The notes beneath the pieces were generated by a model, which saw nothing but the letters and a program-made list of their open reading frames with translations, was not told where the DNA came from and did not search any database. The position numbers were made by a program, and so were the translations under genes. From Zygnema cylindricum (taxonomy: Eukaryota > Streptophyta > Zygnematophyceae > Zygnematales > Zygnemataceae): a DNA stretch of 64,000 nucleotides. How positions within the stretch are numbered: position 1 is the stretch's first letter; each line of letters opens with the position of its first letter. The stretch is from NCBI GenBank assembly GCA_037447655.1, contig JBBHKE010000991.1:183129-247128 (forward strand), read 5' to 3'. This document shows positions 35,301-45,700 of this stretch, one piece after another.

Positions 35301-37452
35301 AGGCCTTTTGGAGATTATGTGAATACTTTCAAGCTGTAAACGTTCCTTCATTTTGGCGAGGGGGAGAGAGCAAGAGGAGGAGAGCGGGAGAGGAGTAGAG
35401 GGGGAAAGGGGGTTAGGGGAAGAGGAGGAGAGAAGGAGAGAGAGAGAGGAAGAGGGGGAGAGGGGGAGAGAGAGAGGGAGAGAGGGGGGGGAAATAATTT
35501 TTTGCTTTCCAAATTTAGTATTTTTCACGATAGTTGAAATACACTCTAATACAATCAATCAAAATTTTGAATTCTACAATTTGTGAAGTATCAGTATTTG
35601 GGAATTTGGAATTTGCCTTGTTCACTAGTACATCCAATTTCTACTTTTTTTAGTCTTTGAAATTTTCGAAGGACCACCCTCTGACTCTTCTCTGACTCAC
35701 CCCTTCCCTTATCCACTTAAACTGTATAAATCCTTTACCTTTTAGATTTTCGAACTTGTCTGTTTTCTTGCACACTTTTTTATTTGTACGATTCACACTT
35801 GTTGGTAAATATTTGAATCGAATTTGATGTCGATTGAATATTTTGATGAATTGAATGTTTTGAGGAATTGCATGTTTTGAGGAATTGAAGGTTTTGAGGA
35901 ATTTAGTGTTTTGTGGAATTTAATGTTCGGCACAAGCCACGGGCCGACTCCAAAAACACTCCGAAGAGACTCCAAAGAGTAGGGTCGCGTTAAGCCGGGG
36001 GCGCTTACGCCGGGTCGCGGCCGTGCCAGCAGAGGTACGTGCTACGCACCTTCATCGCACCTTGCTATGTTTTTAAGGTATTTAATGTTTTGAGGAATTT
36101 AATGTTTTGTGGAGTTTAATATTTTGAGGAATTTAATGTTTCGAGGAATTTAATGTTTTGTGGAATTTCATATTTTCATGTCCATACAACACAACCTTAC
36201 ATATATGTTGATAACACCTCAAATTCCAATAGATATTGTATTTTCCATAAAAAAAGTCAAAAAAACATAAAATCTGCGAGCCAAGAAAACTTTCCCACCA
36301 AATCCATATCAATTCAAACTCAAAGCATAAAGTTAAAATAAACGAATATCACTAAATTGAACAGATGTTATTACAACTAATATGAAACAATGCAAATAAA
36401 ATCAACAAAAAAGCCGAAAGTATCCAAAAAAAAATCCGGACAATTATCCAAAACCTACAGTTGTCCAAATAGCAATTTTCCACATAAAAAATGAAAAAAA
36501 CACCTCCTAAAAAAAAAAACTTGAAAAACAAAAAAAAAACAATTAAAAAACTTTTATGATTCATATATTTTTAGCTTCAACAATTAAAGCACCCACGGAA
36601 AAAACTTTCAGGAAACATTGAAGACTTCCTCAAAATGTAGGCACTTTCAAAAAATCAGAACATTTCCAGAAAGTACGATTTAAAGAAAAATAAAAAATGT
36701 TCAAAGATGAGCTCTTTGTTTTATGCGTTTATTTGAGATTTTATTTCATTAAGACACAACTTTGAATTCCTCGACTTAACATTTTCCAAAAGATTGACAA
36801 CCGCCGAAATCATAATCTTCCAAAAAACAAAGAACAGATTCCTTAAAAAAACTTTCCTAACATTAGAATTTCTCAAAAATTAAACTTTCGAAGAGAATAT
36901 TAGGGTTTCCAAAAATGAAACTAAACATTAATTTTCCAAAATTAGGGTTTTCCAAAAACTACCATGCCCGTGGCTACGAGAGCGAAAGACTCCCATTCCA
37001 GGTCCAGTTTTTTTCAACCCGAAATCGTAAATTAGTGTTTACAACACTATTTTAAGTAGATGGCCCGCAATGAACCACGGGGAAAAACATATTGTAGTTC
37101 ACTTAATTCCAATAAAGGGTTAAGGCTAATTATTCAAATAGTAAAATAGACTCTAAAAAGGATGTAAGGTGTGGCTCTTCCTCTTCTTAAAAGTGTAGAG
37201 ATTTCCCAAAATTAGGGTTTCAATCACCTTACAGCGGGGCTTCAAGCTGAGGCTGATTTTCGGCCGCCCAGCAGCCGGCCGTACGGAATCTGGCTGTACG
37301 GACGAGGACGGCAAGGACGCTTGTACGGAAACTTCTGTCGCATAGTCTTCCTCCTCCTCTTCCTCTTCTCCTTCTTCTTCTGAAGTGCTCGCCTCGTCTA
37401 CTTCGTCTTCGTCACGAGTGACAAATGTCACGTTCGTTCGGCGTCCAGGCAT
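26802..37452 (-). CDS. DDB2: DDB2-like WD40 UV-damage DNA-binding protein with CCHC knuckle and long charged tail
   Basis: Exons (high to low): 37452-37228, 35087-34997, 33967-33840, 32842-32720, 32422-32350, 32250-32130, 30905-30811, 30368-30239, 30086-29994, 29269-29114, 28116-27920, 27639-26802. The N-terminus is acidic and is followed by a CCHC knuckle split between exons 2 and 3 (CYLCKRPG/HTTATC), as in plant DDB2. The WD40 propeller is recognised by HSRRVTAIEYHPT, GQLCIWDF, YTSSLDGK, NPVAPDLLISGGNDH, AQIWDLRRL, TCQDNRIRVWD, SREIVHSHDFNRYLT and SLFLWRPVDEN. Most phases match. The exon 5/6 junction is off by one and lacks about five residues expected from homologues, so a micro-exon is probably missed. 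The exon 4 donor reads AAG/GCGAGC, a GC-AG intron. After the propeller comes a ~260-residue Lys/Glu/Asp-rich tail, far longer than in Arabidopsis. Family role: damage recognition in the CUL4-DDB1 ubiquitin ligase for nucleotide excision repair. Confidence 0.92.
28430..28643. mobile_element. Degraded hairpin MITE next to H2 in the same DDB2 intron
   Basis: Contains GCCATTTAAATCAGCTTTTC and CCGTGCACACAGGTCC with inverted partners later (GTATGCACGGCGAAA, AGTTTAAACGCC). These are the diagnostic words of the dispersed hairpin family. The outer boundaries are approximate; H2 appears to have inserted at its right edge. Confidence 0.5.
28652..29078. mobile_element. hAT-like non-autonomous element H2 inside a DDB2 intron, 427 bp with perfect TSD
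   Basis: The ends TAGTGTTGTGTATCGG and CCGATACACAACACTA are the same as in the element at 24709. The flanks carry CAAATTTC at 28644-28651 and 29079-29086. It lies in the intron between exons 29269-29114 and 28116-27920, only 35 bp from the donor of the upstream exon. It has CGATA-rich subterminal sequence and no coding capacity. Confidence 0.92.
30400..30590. repeat. GA/CT-rich microsatellite upstream of DDB2 exon 8
   Basis: The + strand is an almost pure purine tract of GAGA and GGGA blocks. On the coding minus strand it is a long pyrimidine tract close to the 3' splice site of the exon 30368-30239, so it may act as an extended polypyrimidine tract. A related (GGGAGA)n array lies at about 30940-30990 before exon 7. 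Confidence 0.9.
31255..31873. repeat. 101-bp tandem satellite (about six units) in a DDB2 intron
   Basis: Units begin AACCATGTTTnTAACnC at about 31309, 31410, 31510, 31610, 31711 and 31812, each containing TTTGTGTTTGCGnTAACAA and GCTCACAAAA. Unit 5 resembles unit 1, and unit 6 resembles unit 2, more closely than their neighbours, which gives a higher-order period of about four units (~402 bp). The array fills the intron between exons 32250-32130 and 30905-30811. Confidence 0.85.
32265..32302. repeat. (GA)n / (CT)n microsatellite before DDB2 exon 6
   Basis: An uninterrupted GA dinucleotide run on the + strand. On the coding strand it is a CT run ending close to the acceptor of the exon that starts at 32250. 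Confidence 0.95.
32905..33118. mobile_element. TA-family hairpin MITE in a DDB2 intron (CACCGC...GCGGTG ends)
   Basis: The left end CACCGCTTATCGTTATTAG follows TA at 32903-32904. The right end CTTATAAGATGAGCGGTG is followed by CA (expected TA, one change). The inside carries CGTGCACACTTGTCAGATCG and its inverted partner GACAATCCAACAAGTGTGCAC, so the transcript could fold into a strong hairpin. Shared termini link the hairpin family to the CACCGC family seen at 49307, 57024 and 57732. Confidence 0.75.
33970..33996. repeat. 27-bp G homopolymer serving as the pyrimidine tract of a DDB2 acceptor
   Basis: Twenty-seven consecutive G on the + strand directly abut the 3' splice site of the exon that starts at 33967. 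On the coding strand this is a C27 tract followed by AG/GCCAC. The exact length is uncertain because homopolymers are error-prone in sequencing. Confidence 0.9.
34590..34990. repeat. ~20-bp minisatellite directly downstream of DDB2 exon 2
   Basis: Degenerate copies of a unit such as GCAACAGTTCTGTT / GCAACAGTTCCGTTTAG follow one another about 20 times and reach within a few bases of the donor of the exon 35087-34997. From about 34080 to 34560 a different GGGAATGTGGGA-type degenerate repeat fills the rest of this intron. Confidence 0.8.
35800..36175. repeat. ~17-20 bp tandem repeat (TTTTGAGGAATTTAATG) interrupted by a GC-rich block
   Basis: Copies of GAATTTAATGTTTTGAGG run from about 35835 to 35930 and resume at about 36075-36170 in DDB2 intron 1. 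The interruption at about 35932-36070 is GC-rich (for example GCCGGGGGCGCTTACGCC), unlike the AT-rich intron around it, so it looks like an insertion into the array. Confidence 0.75.
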
Positions 37453-39768
37453 GATGAGTCTCTTTGCAGTTCGTTGTTCTCTCCCTCTCCCACCCGCTCC
37501 CCCCTCACTCTCCCTCTCTCCCTCTCTCTCTCTCTTTTTCTCTCTCTTTTTCTCTCTCTCTCTCCCCTCCCCTCTCTCTCCCTTTTTTTTCTCTCTCCCC
37601 CTCTCTCTCACGCGCTCCCTCTCTCTCCCTCTCCCCCTCGATAGGTCACTTTTTTCTATTTATCCTCTCGTTATTTGTGTTTTCAAAACCATTACAGGAC
37701 GCTGCACTCTTTTTCTTCGTTTCAAAGACCAGTTTTCGCAAAACAGGAGAGCTAAATTTCTCTCTTACAACTGTACGACTATTGAAGATGTTTCGGCAAA
37801 TTCTGTAAAACAACGGAAAAACAGAGGAAAACAGAGGAAAACAGCGAAAAAAGGAACAAAAAAAAAAGGAAAACAAGGAAATTAGAAGAGCCTTATTTAA
37901 CTCTCTCTTTCATTGTAGGCTGTAGAAAGTGAAGTTTGGAGTTCACGCCAATACAAATCCGTACATGCAGTCCTACAGGAATCCGTACATTTTGATGTAA
38001 GAAATGTTAAATGTACGTCTGTGCCACGTGTTGCAATGTAAAGTGTCGGTCGGTGTTCGCTGTCCAAACTCCAAAGATCTGGCGATGACTTTCGGAAGTA
38101 CAGAGTGACTGTACGGACGATAGCAGACATCTGCTGAAAGTCTGGTGTGACACGCATCTTGAGTTGCTGCCATGAAGTAAGAATCTAAATATTTGAGAGA
38201 CATGGCATTTTGCTTTTGATGTTGTGTCTTTATCAGATGTCGTACAAAAGATCCTAATATGAAAATCTAACGGTGTGGAATTGGGAATCGACGGAGCCAA
38301 AGTTTATGATTTTGTCCAGATCGCGATCCAGGTTGTCCTAAGGGTAATGAGTGCTCAATGTAGAACCAGTAACGAGCATATCGTAGCTTAAATGCCAAAC
38401 ATTGAAAAAACCATAGTTCAAAAGAAGGTGAAAGTAGGCCCATACAGTATGCCTATTGTATGCAAAACATACAATATGCCCTTAAGACCCATATTGTATT
38501 GGTCGAAAAATGAAAAAAAAGGTTAAGAGGGTTGAGTTGCACATCGATCGATATACATTGTACATCATTGCTGTGGTCGATCCTGCTTCATCTGTTGCTC
38601 CCAAGAAATCAACATATAGGAACAATCCCATGGAATCTATCCCCCCATGTTATAGTGCATTGTCCATCCAGCAATCTCTATCATGGTTTTCCAATGTGAT
38701 TCGACCATTTTTTTAGTTCAAAGGAAAAACAATGTTGGGTACCACCTCAGCTAGAAGAACAGTCCGTGTTTGGTTTTTTAGGTTTGTTTTTACCATGTAG
38801 GTTGGCTCACCATGTGCTTCTTTTATAAAGTCGCAAATTTTTCTTTTCTTTTAGATTCAGGTCTGTGATTTATATTTTGCTTTACGGCCATTTGGCACGT
38901 CCGTCAACATGAAAGCCAAACGAGACAGATTCCTTGTTATAATGCTGTATCACTGCATTAATTGTACCAAAGAAAGCTACTATCTGTACGGGAAATAATT
39001 GCCAGCAGACCTAGTCCAACAGAAAAACTACATATTTACAACAGAAATACAGAATTTTCAATGATGTTTTACAGAGCGTACTGTACAATATAGACCGGTA
39101 CAAGTGTAAACCTTACTTACAATAACTACAGCATATACTGCTCCACCACATGGCGAGTTATGAGCCATTCTACATTGTTGTATGATTTTGGGTCAAAACA
39201 ACACCCGCATAAGTTATTAACTCCAATTGCAATGGCCAATGTACCAAACTCCATACTAAAAAATTTAGAACATTCGATCGAACTTGGTACAATCGTACAG
39301 ATAAACAAAAAATACTCTTCACCAGATGTTGCAGTACAATTGAGTAACACCATGATAAGTGCATGCATGATACTTCAGCAATTACTGAACTTCCATCCAT
39401 TTCAGAACCGCTTAACTCATCAATTTTTTCAGTACCACCAAATTTTATCTGTCCATCTGGCCCCCCAAATTAGGGTTATGGGATAGACTTTGTGCTTTCA
39501 GAACAATATATATATATGTGTTGCTTGGTATATTTAGCAATAGGTAACAGCTTATGCAGGTACAGTTACACAAAAATATATAATAGCTGACACAGGAGAC
39601 AATTAAGCATTCCATTTACCTTAATTTATAGCTTTAACTTGATAAGCTAAATAGACCCGCTTGTCGCCTACAACCTACCATTTCTTTGTCTATTGGTCAA
39701 CTAACCGTTGTACTAACCTCCTGCTTATAGCCAGAAAATGTACAAACTATTAAAGAATATTTGATGGT
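37453..39768. other. Interval between DDB2 start and SINE-like gene end
   Basis: From about 37490 to 37640 there is a CT-rich tract upstream of the DDB2 ATG, probably in its 5' leader or promoter. At 38412 a CATAGTTC-family hAT terminus begins (next entry). The rest to 39768 is AT-rich and should include the 3' untranslated region of the minus-strand SINE-like gene. No other gene is visible. Confidence 0.5.
38412..38560. mobile_element. Truncated hAT-like MITE, CATAGTTC family
   Basis: Begins CATAGTTCAAAAGAAGG and continues with CCCATACAGTATGCC, CCTTAAGACCCATATTG and GAGTTGCACATCGATCG as in the copy at 50476. The inverted right terminus is not found, and the similarity ends after about 150 bp, so the copy is truncated or carries an unrelated right part. 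Confidence 0.7.
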
Positions 39769-42700
39769 CTATGTGGGGGGCAACTTCAAACCTATTTCAC
39801 TCAATTTACAGATTGCCGTAATTAGAAGAAGAATATGAAAGCCTATAACTATAGCTACACATCCCTGTAAAGCTACCTCCAATAACCTCTTTAACAACTC
39901 AAAGATCCACCGCAGTACGGTTTGAGGTATTGGTCTTCCAGTACAATTTTGATGCATATGTAGTGATGCTGTCTCTGCAAAAGTTGAAACACGGCTATCC
40001 ATGTCTTCATCATCCTCTACTTCAAACTGCTCTGCCATGTCTGTCATTGCATTTTTTAAATCAGTATGCATAATCTTGTCGCGCTTTCTCAAACCTTGTT
40101 GCTGTCTGTCTTTTTCTGGAAATTGAATATTTTCTGAAAAGCACTGTGTGCTTCCAGTCACTGTCACATTATGTTTACCGTTAATATTTTTTACGTCAAT
40201 GGCCGACTCCCGCCTCTCCTCTGCTTGATCATCCTCGACCAAGTCAACCGCTGATAACTCATCATCTTCACGAGAAATCTCTGCAGGATTTGCATTGTCC
40301 AAACCTAAAACGTTCTCTAGCCTATCCCCAATCTTCTCATCGTCATTTGAAGATTTCATCCCCGGCATTCTGCAATGAACGACCAGATTGCTTTCACAAC
40401 CATCTTCTGTCTCTGGCCTCACTAAAGAATTGTTGTCCACATCATGACAACTTGACCAATCCTCTTTGCTGGTAGCAACACTCGAGTCAAACGACCTCTC
40501 CCGTGAAAGCCGCTCGTTGACCGGCTTTAGTCCGGATATTGAAGTCTCCTCTGCTCGTACAGTTGATGCGGTGGAAGCAGTTTGTTGTGACTCCTTTTGG
40601 TTTAAAGCCGAAGAGCTCGACTGAAGAGAAATGAGAAGTTGCCTTGGGTCCAATCCTATAAGCATGTCCTCCTCTGTCACCCGCAAGCTCCTCTATGACC
40701 ATATACACACACAAACATGAAAAGAAAAAAAAATCAAATACTGCAGCATGCAATCCTTTAAGCAGAGTCTTTTTCTTCTTTTCTTTTCACCTTTGACAGT
40801 AGACCTTGAGCCCAGATCACACCTCCAATTGGTTTTTAAGGTAACGCCCAACATTGGTAAAGAAAGTAAAGGAGGTTCAGAACCTAACAAACCCCATGAA
40901 ACAGACAGTCAAAAAATGAAAGATTCAATGAAATTCCTCACCGATGTTGATGGTCCGGTTGCCTTCTCCAGGGGCCTTACCAGACGCATGCCCCCCAACT
41001 TTCCAGCACTACTGCTAGTAGTGCTTGTACAGCCACTGAGAGAGCCGTGAGAGGAATCCAAACTCGGAGCTCCCACACGAATCGTAGAGTTGACATATTG
41101 CTTACCAGGCTCGACCGTTGGTTTTACAGCCTTCGGTAACTGTGTTTTATCTTTGGAAGATGAGGATCTGCAACAAAATCATTGCCCAAGACTGCTCTTC
41201 AGAGCAAGCCTAAAGGTTCGGAGTTTTACACAAGCACAATTTACACAGAAGCTATCGGTATAATGTCAAAAAACACTAATTCGGCTGCAGTGGACTACAA
41301 TTCACGACTACCTTAAATTAGTATTACCAATGCTGATTCCGCTTTCACACTGATAAGTCCTACACACTAATAGCAATGAAAGTGATGGGTCCTTAAGCAG
41401 TGATGCTTCGTATGCCAAATTAGTTCATGACGTAAATGAGACACCCTGGTGAGATACAACCAGTGTTTTCATATAATTAACCATTTTACCCTTCATCTTG
41501 TTGTTTCATGAAACAGACCAGTCTAAACCATGTGTTTTTTTCAGGTCTCTTTTCTGAGGTTTTTCATGTGGAATTCAAACCAATTCTAAAAAAATTATAG
41601 GTTGTACAGCAATAGAATAATACACCAGCGGAAGAACAACAAATAATATCACAAAGCACAACCACAAATTACACAAGTATTCGACACTAGATCAGAAAGG
41701 GATGGATAATCTTGAGTGGAAATCATGAGTGTGTGCATGTCATTGCCCTAAAGCCATCTTCCTCATAATCAAGGACGACAGTTTGATCTGACAGAGAGGG
41801 AAAGGGAGAAAGGAAGGGAGAGAGGTGAGAGAAAGGGGGAGAGCGAAAGAGAGAAAATGAGCACAAGGCAGGAGAAGCAAGAGGACACGCATACCTGGCT
41901 TCAACTTTAGAGGAATACTCGTGTCCCATGCTATTAACCATCTCTGTTTTGTCATTCATCATGCTTCCAATGCTAACCTGCGTTTCCATGGGCAGAATTT
42001 CACCAAAAACATCCATGTCTTCCTCATGTCCTCCCTTGTTTGAGCTAGGTAAGCCGGCTGTTTCTCGGCTGTCTATTGATGGAGACGAAAATTCTGCAAA
42101 CATTCCTGGTTCCGAGAGCAATACACTGGCTAACACTTGCCCCTCCCCGTCATCATCTACGCCTTGAATCCGGTTACTCCCATCGCTTTCTGCACGACTT
42201 GCTGATCGCCGAGTAGCCAATGTCTGTTCAACTCCATTAGAGTTGCTACTGCTTTCTTGTCTCATACCAAGTTGTTTCCCATCATCGCCCATCTCCTCTG
42301 CCATGCCATACAGGACATCAGTGCAAGGGCTTTCCTTTGACTCGCAGCTTAGACTACTTGAAGCTTCATTCTTCTTCGCAGAATTCCTTGAGGGCAACCG
42401 AAGTATCTGATTCTGTTCGTGCTAATTTTGTCGGACTACGAGTTTTCAGTGTTCCCTTGCTGGTGGAAGAATCGAAGGGTCCCCTGGATCGAGCGAGGCT
42501 GGAGTTTGTCGGAAGAATGTATCCAGCTCCCGTTAACTTGCTCGTAGGTGTGCCTTCATAGAAAAGTTTTCTTTGGCTGGAAGGTCGAGTTAGGAATTTA
42601 CCAAATCTATCCTTCTCTGGATGTCCAGACTCCAATTCGACCAACTCTCCAGCATCTGATCTCAATATCAGATTATCTTCATACCCAGGTGTGTCAGTGC

Positions 42701-45700
42701 CTGCATTTGCCGAAAAGGAAGAAGTGTTATTTTCTTTACCGCACTTCATGGACAATGATTCAGTTTAGAGGTCATCCATATAGAAGCAACATACGACCAG
42801 CTCCCTATTTACCAGCTACAGGACACACAGTCCTCGTCAGGTTTTGACACAGTTCATGTTGGCAGAAATAGTGAAGCAAAAAGGTTGACAAGCCCAATCA
42901 TCGCATTACGGAGCCTAAAAACTGGGTAAAGTCTCCAGTTCCTGAAGGTTAGAAAAGAAATTGGAGAGCAGCAATACCAGGTTTTCCACCGACGCCCCAG
43001 CAGCTCCTTTGGAATGCCGATTTTACAGCCGGGGTGAATGATCCAACCTTCGAATTTCTTTTGTCCACATTGCTTGGTCCATTTTCCGCAAAAACATTCG
43101 GTTCCCATTTATCCTGCATGACTCAACACTTTTACATAAGCATTTGAATAGAGGAAATTCTAGCTTCACCTGACAAAGGCATGGAAGAACATTCGAGGTT
43201 TCAAAACCAGAGTAGGCGCCCAAATCAGTACCAGAAGTGTAGAGATCCAGGAGGTAAACCGGGAGGCCAGGGGTTTACAGAACTCAACTCTCTATAAACT
43301 AAGAAACTGCGAGAGGTAAAAAAAGCGCCAATTTCCCAAAATTGTGGGTTTCGAAACAAAAAACTTAAACACTATCAAGTGGTCCACACCTAAGTCCTCA
43401 AAGACTTATTTAAGCTTATACTGGGTTGTCAAAATGGTTTCAGAATGCCGAAATCTGTCATCTGTCATGAGAATTATACAAAAAAGGTTGTCATGCGCAT
43501 CCCAATAGAACACCAAGGTAACCCAGACATCCTGACCTTTTCTACCATACTCCTGACTTCAGCAGTCTTATGTTTTTTATATTTCTTCTAGTGCTTTCAA
43601 GAACTTGTCTGAAAGCTTTGTTCATACAATCTTCTAAAAGTTGTCAGGGAAATGGCACACATTTAGTTTGCTTAAATCGCCAAGAAAAAGAGATCAGATC
43701 ATCGCAGAAAAAATATTCAACCAAGTCAACTGAAAATTCGAGAAAGAAATATCCACAGACATGTGCGAGTTAGCTTCTGATCACCCCTATCCATTCGAGC
43801 CAGCACAAGAAGACTCAGTAGCATGTCGCTATACGTGATTTCCCTTCACTTATCATTGCCACTATATCCAATCTTAAATTGGTTGAAAGCAATGATATAA
43901 TCTCATTATGCCTTTTACTCAGATCGTGTGCCAGATTGCTGAACCAGACTTCTCCCAACCACTTATCACGTCATTATGTAATTATATATTTTTCTAAACA
44001 AGTATATTTTTCCTTAACTATGGAGTGAACTATTCACCTAGTTGTTATTGCAACAGAATGTGTGTATTTGCACTGGTGTGGTCTTATGTGAGGAATGGGA
44101 AAACCCGAAAAAATAGAACGTCCTATGCCCTAACAACTGAACTGCTTTGTGACATTTCTTCCAAGACCTGTTCAAACTCAAAATGCCTCAAGATCAATCC
44201 AGAGAAAGCTGACATCATCATCACGCTGCGCTCCCAATATTCCTAGCTCCCTCCCTAGCCAACCTCCCAACATCAAATAAAAGCCCAGATGGGGGAAAAT
44301 AAATATAAACCAGAAGAGGACGCACACCTTAAGGGCTGAAAGCATCGTCCATAAATTTGCCATCTCCATTTGAACTCGCTCCGTGGGCTCTGACTCACAT
44401 GCAATCAAAGCAGCTTCGGTATTCTGAACTTCTGCCTGAAAGGTAGACTCATCGCACCTGCGTTTGTTTACACAAGGTGTGAGTGAAATAGTAAGTCATG
44501 TCAAATGCGAGACTGGTATCCTTATTGCAATAAATTCACACAAATATAAAGATTTAAATCCATATGAGGGTTCAAATAAAGATAGAAGCACAGACCAGGC
44601 AACAGAGCTATGTAGACACTTGTTGTCTAAAACTTGAAAGTTCCAGGAAACTGCCATCTATGCCAAAATTTTCGGCTGGCAAATGTTTAAATTCAGTAAC
44701 TAAGATTTTTTTCTCACCTGATAAATATTTCTCGAACAAGTTTCACAGCAAAAAGACGACGCTGCCACTGAGATGCTCCAGCAACAACTTCCAGTCCAGC
44801 TTGCAAAAGAAACCTGGCATTTTCCTACCCGAATCCCGAACACCGAAGCAAAGAAGTTGAGCTACAAAATCGTGAAAATGTCAGAGACAAAATATTATCT
44901 GAAATTGGTTATAGGACATGGTCAGAATTCTAACTGTCTCTCATGCAAAAATTTCAAGCATAAGTCAATCAGCAGATTAGCTTATTGTATCTTTAATGGA
45001 GTAAAGATAATCGCTGTCTCAAGCAATCCATTTACTTTCCAATGTCAGCTACCCGTGGTCCTGCAAAACGTTTTACAGTGCAGGCCCATCCTACAAGCAG
45101 GTATATGTGAATGGACTAGGACTTTCACAAAAACCTCACTTCAACTTGGAGTCCCTTCGACTTTGGAGTCAAGAGGAATGGAAAACTGCCAGATAACAGT
45201 GGACTCCAACTATCAAGGGTTCTGAATGAATAGACTGTGCAAAGTCAATTCAATTCATTTTTTTCATTTTTCATTGCAAGTTACCTTCCAGCAAACCATT
45301 ATCTTATGGAGTAGAAAGAAAAAATCTTCAGCAATTAAATGTACATTACAATCCCATTTTTGGGCCCACTCGATCCATAAATCACACCGACAATAGCACA
45401 CACTCAGTCGAAGTCAATGTGAAAACTAGCTCAAAGAATTTGACTATACTGTTTCACCATTACCAATGCCGGTTGTGTTGGCAAGTTTTATGCTGTTATC
45501 GCTCGTTCACAACAATGGTGGTACACTTCCGCCAGATTAGGTGCATTCCACTCTAACTCACAATTTTTCAGCAGGTTTAGAACTCTGCCCGTCGCTACTA
45601 TAGTTATTCACTCTAATCAAGGGCGTGTTTATTGACCAAATATCATTAAGTCGTGTTAATAACACTATTTAGTTAAGTGGCCCATATTGGGCTACGTTTC

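Noticed and set aside
35932-36070. GC-rich block considered as a tRNA or SINE
   Set aside because: No clover-leaf, A box or B box could be drawn from the sequence.
42854-43108. 85-codon minus-strand frame in the SINE-like gene as an additional exon
   Set aside because: Composition and position do not fit the ARM or linker parts; the phase-0 exon at 44457-44328 can join directly to the exon near 42743.
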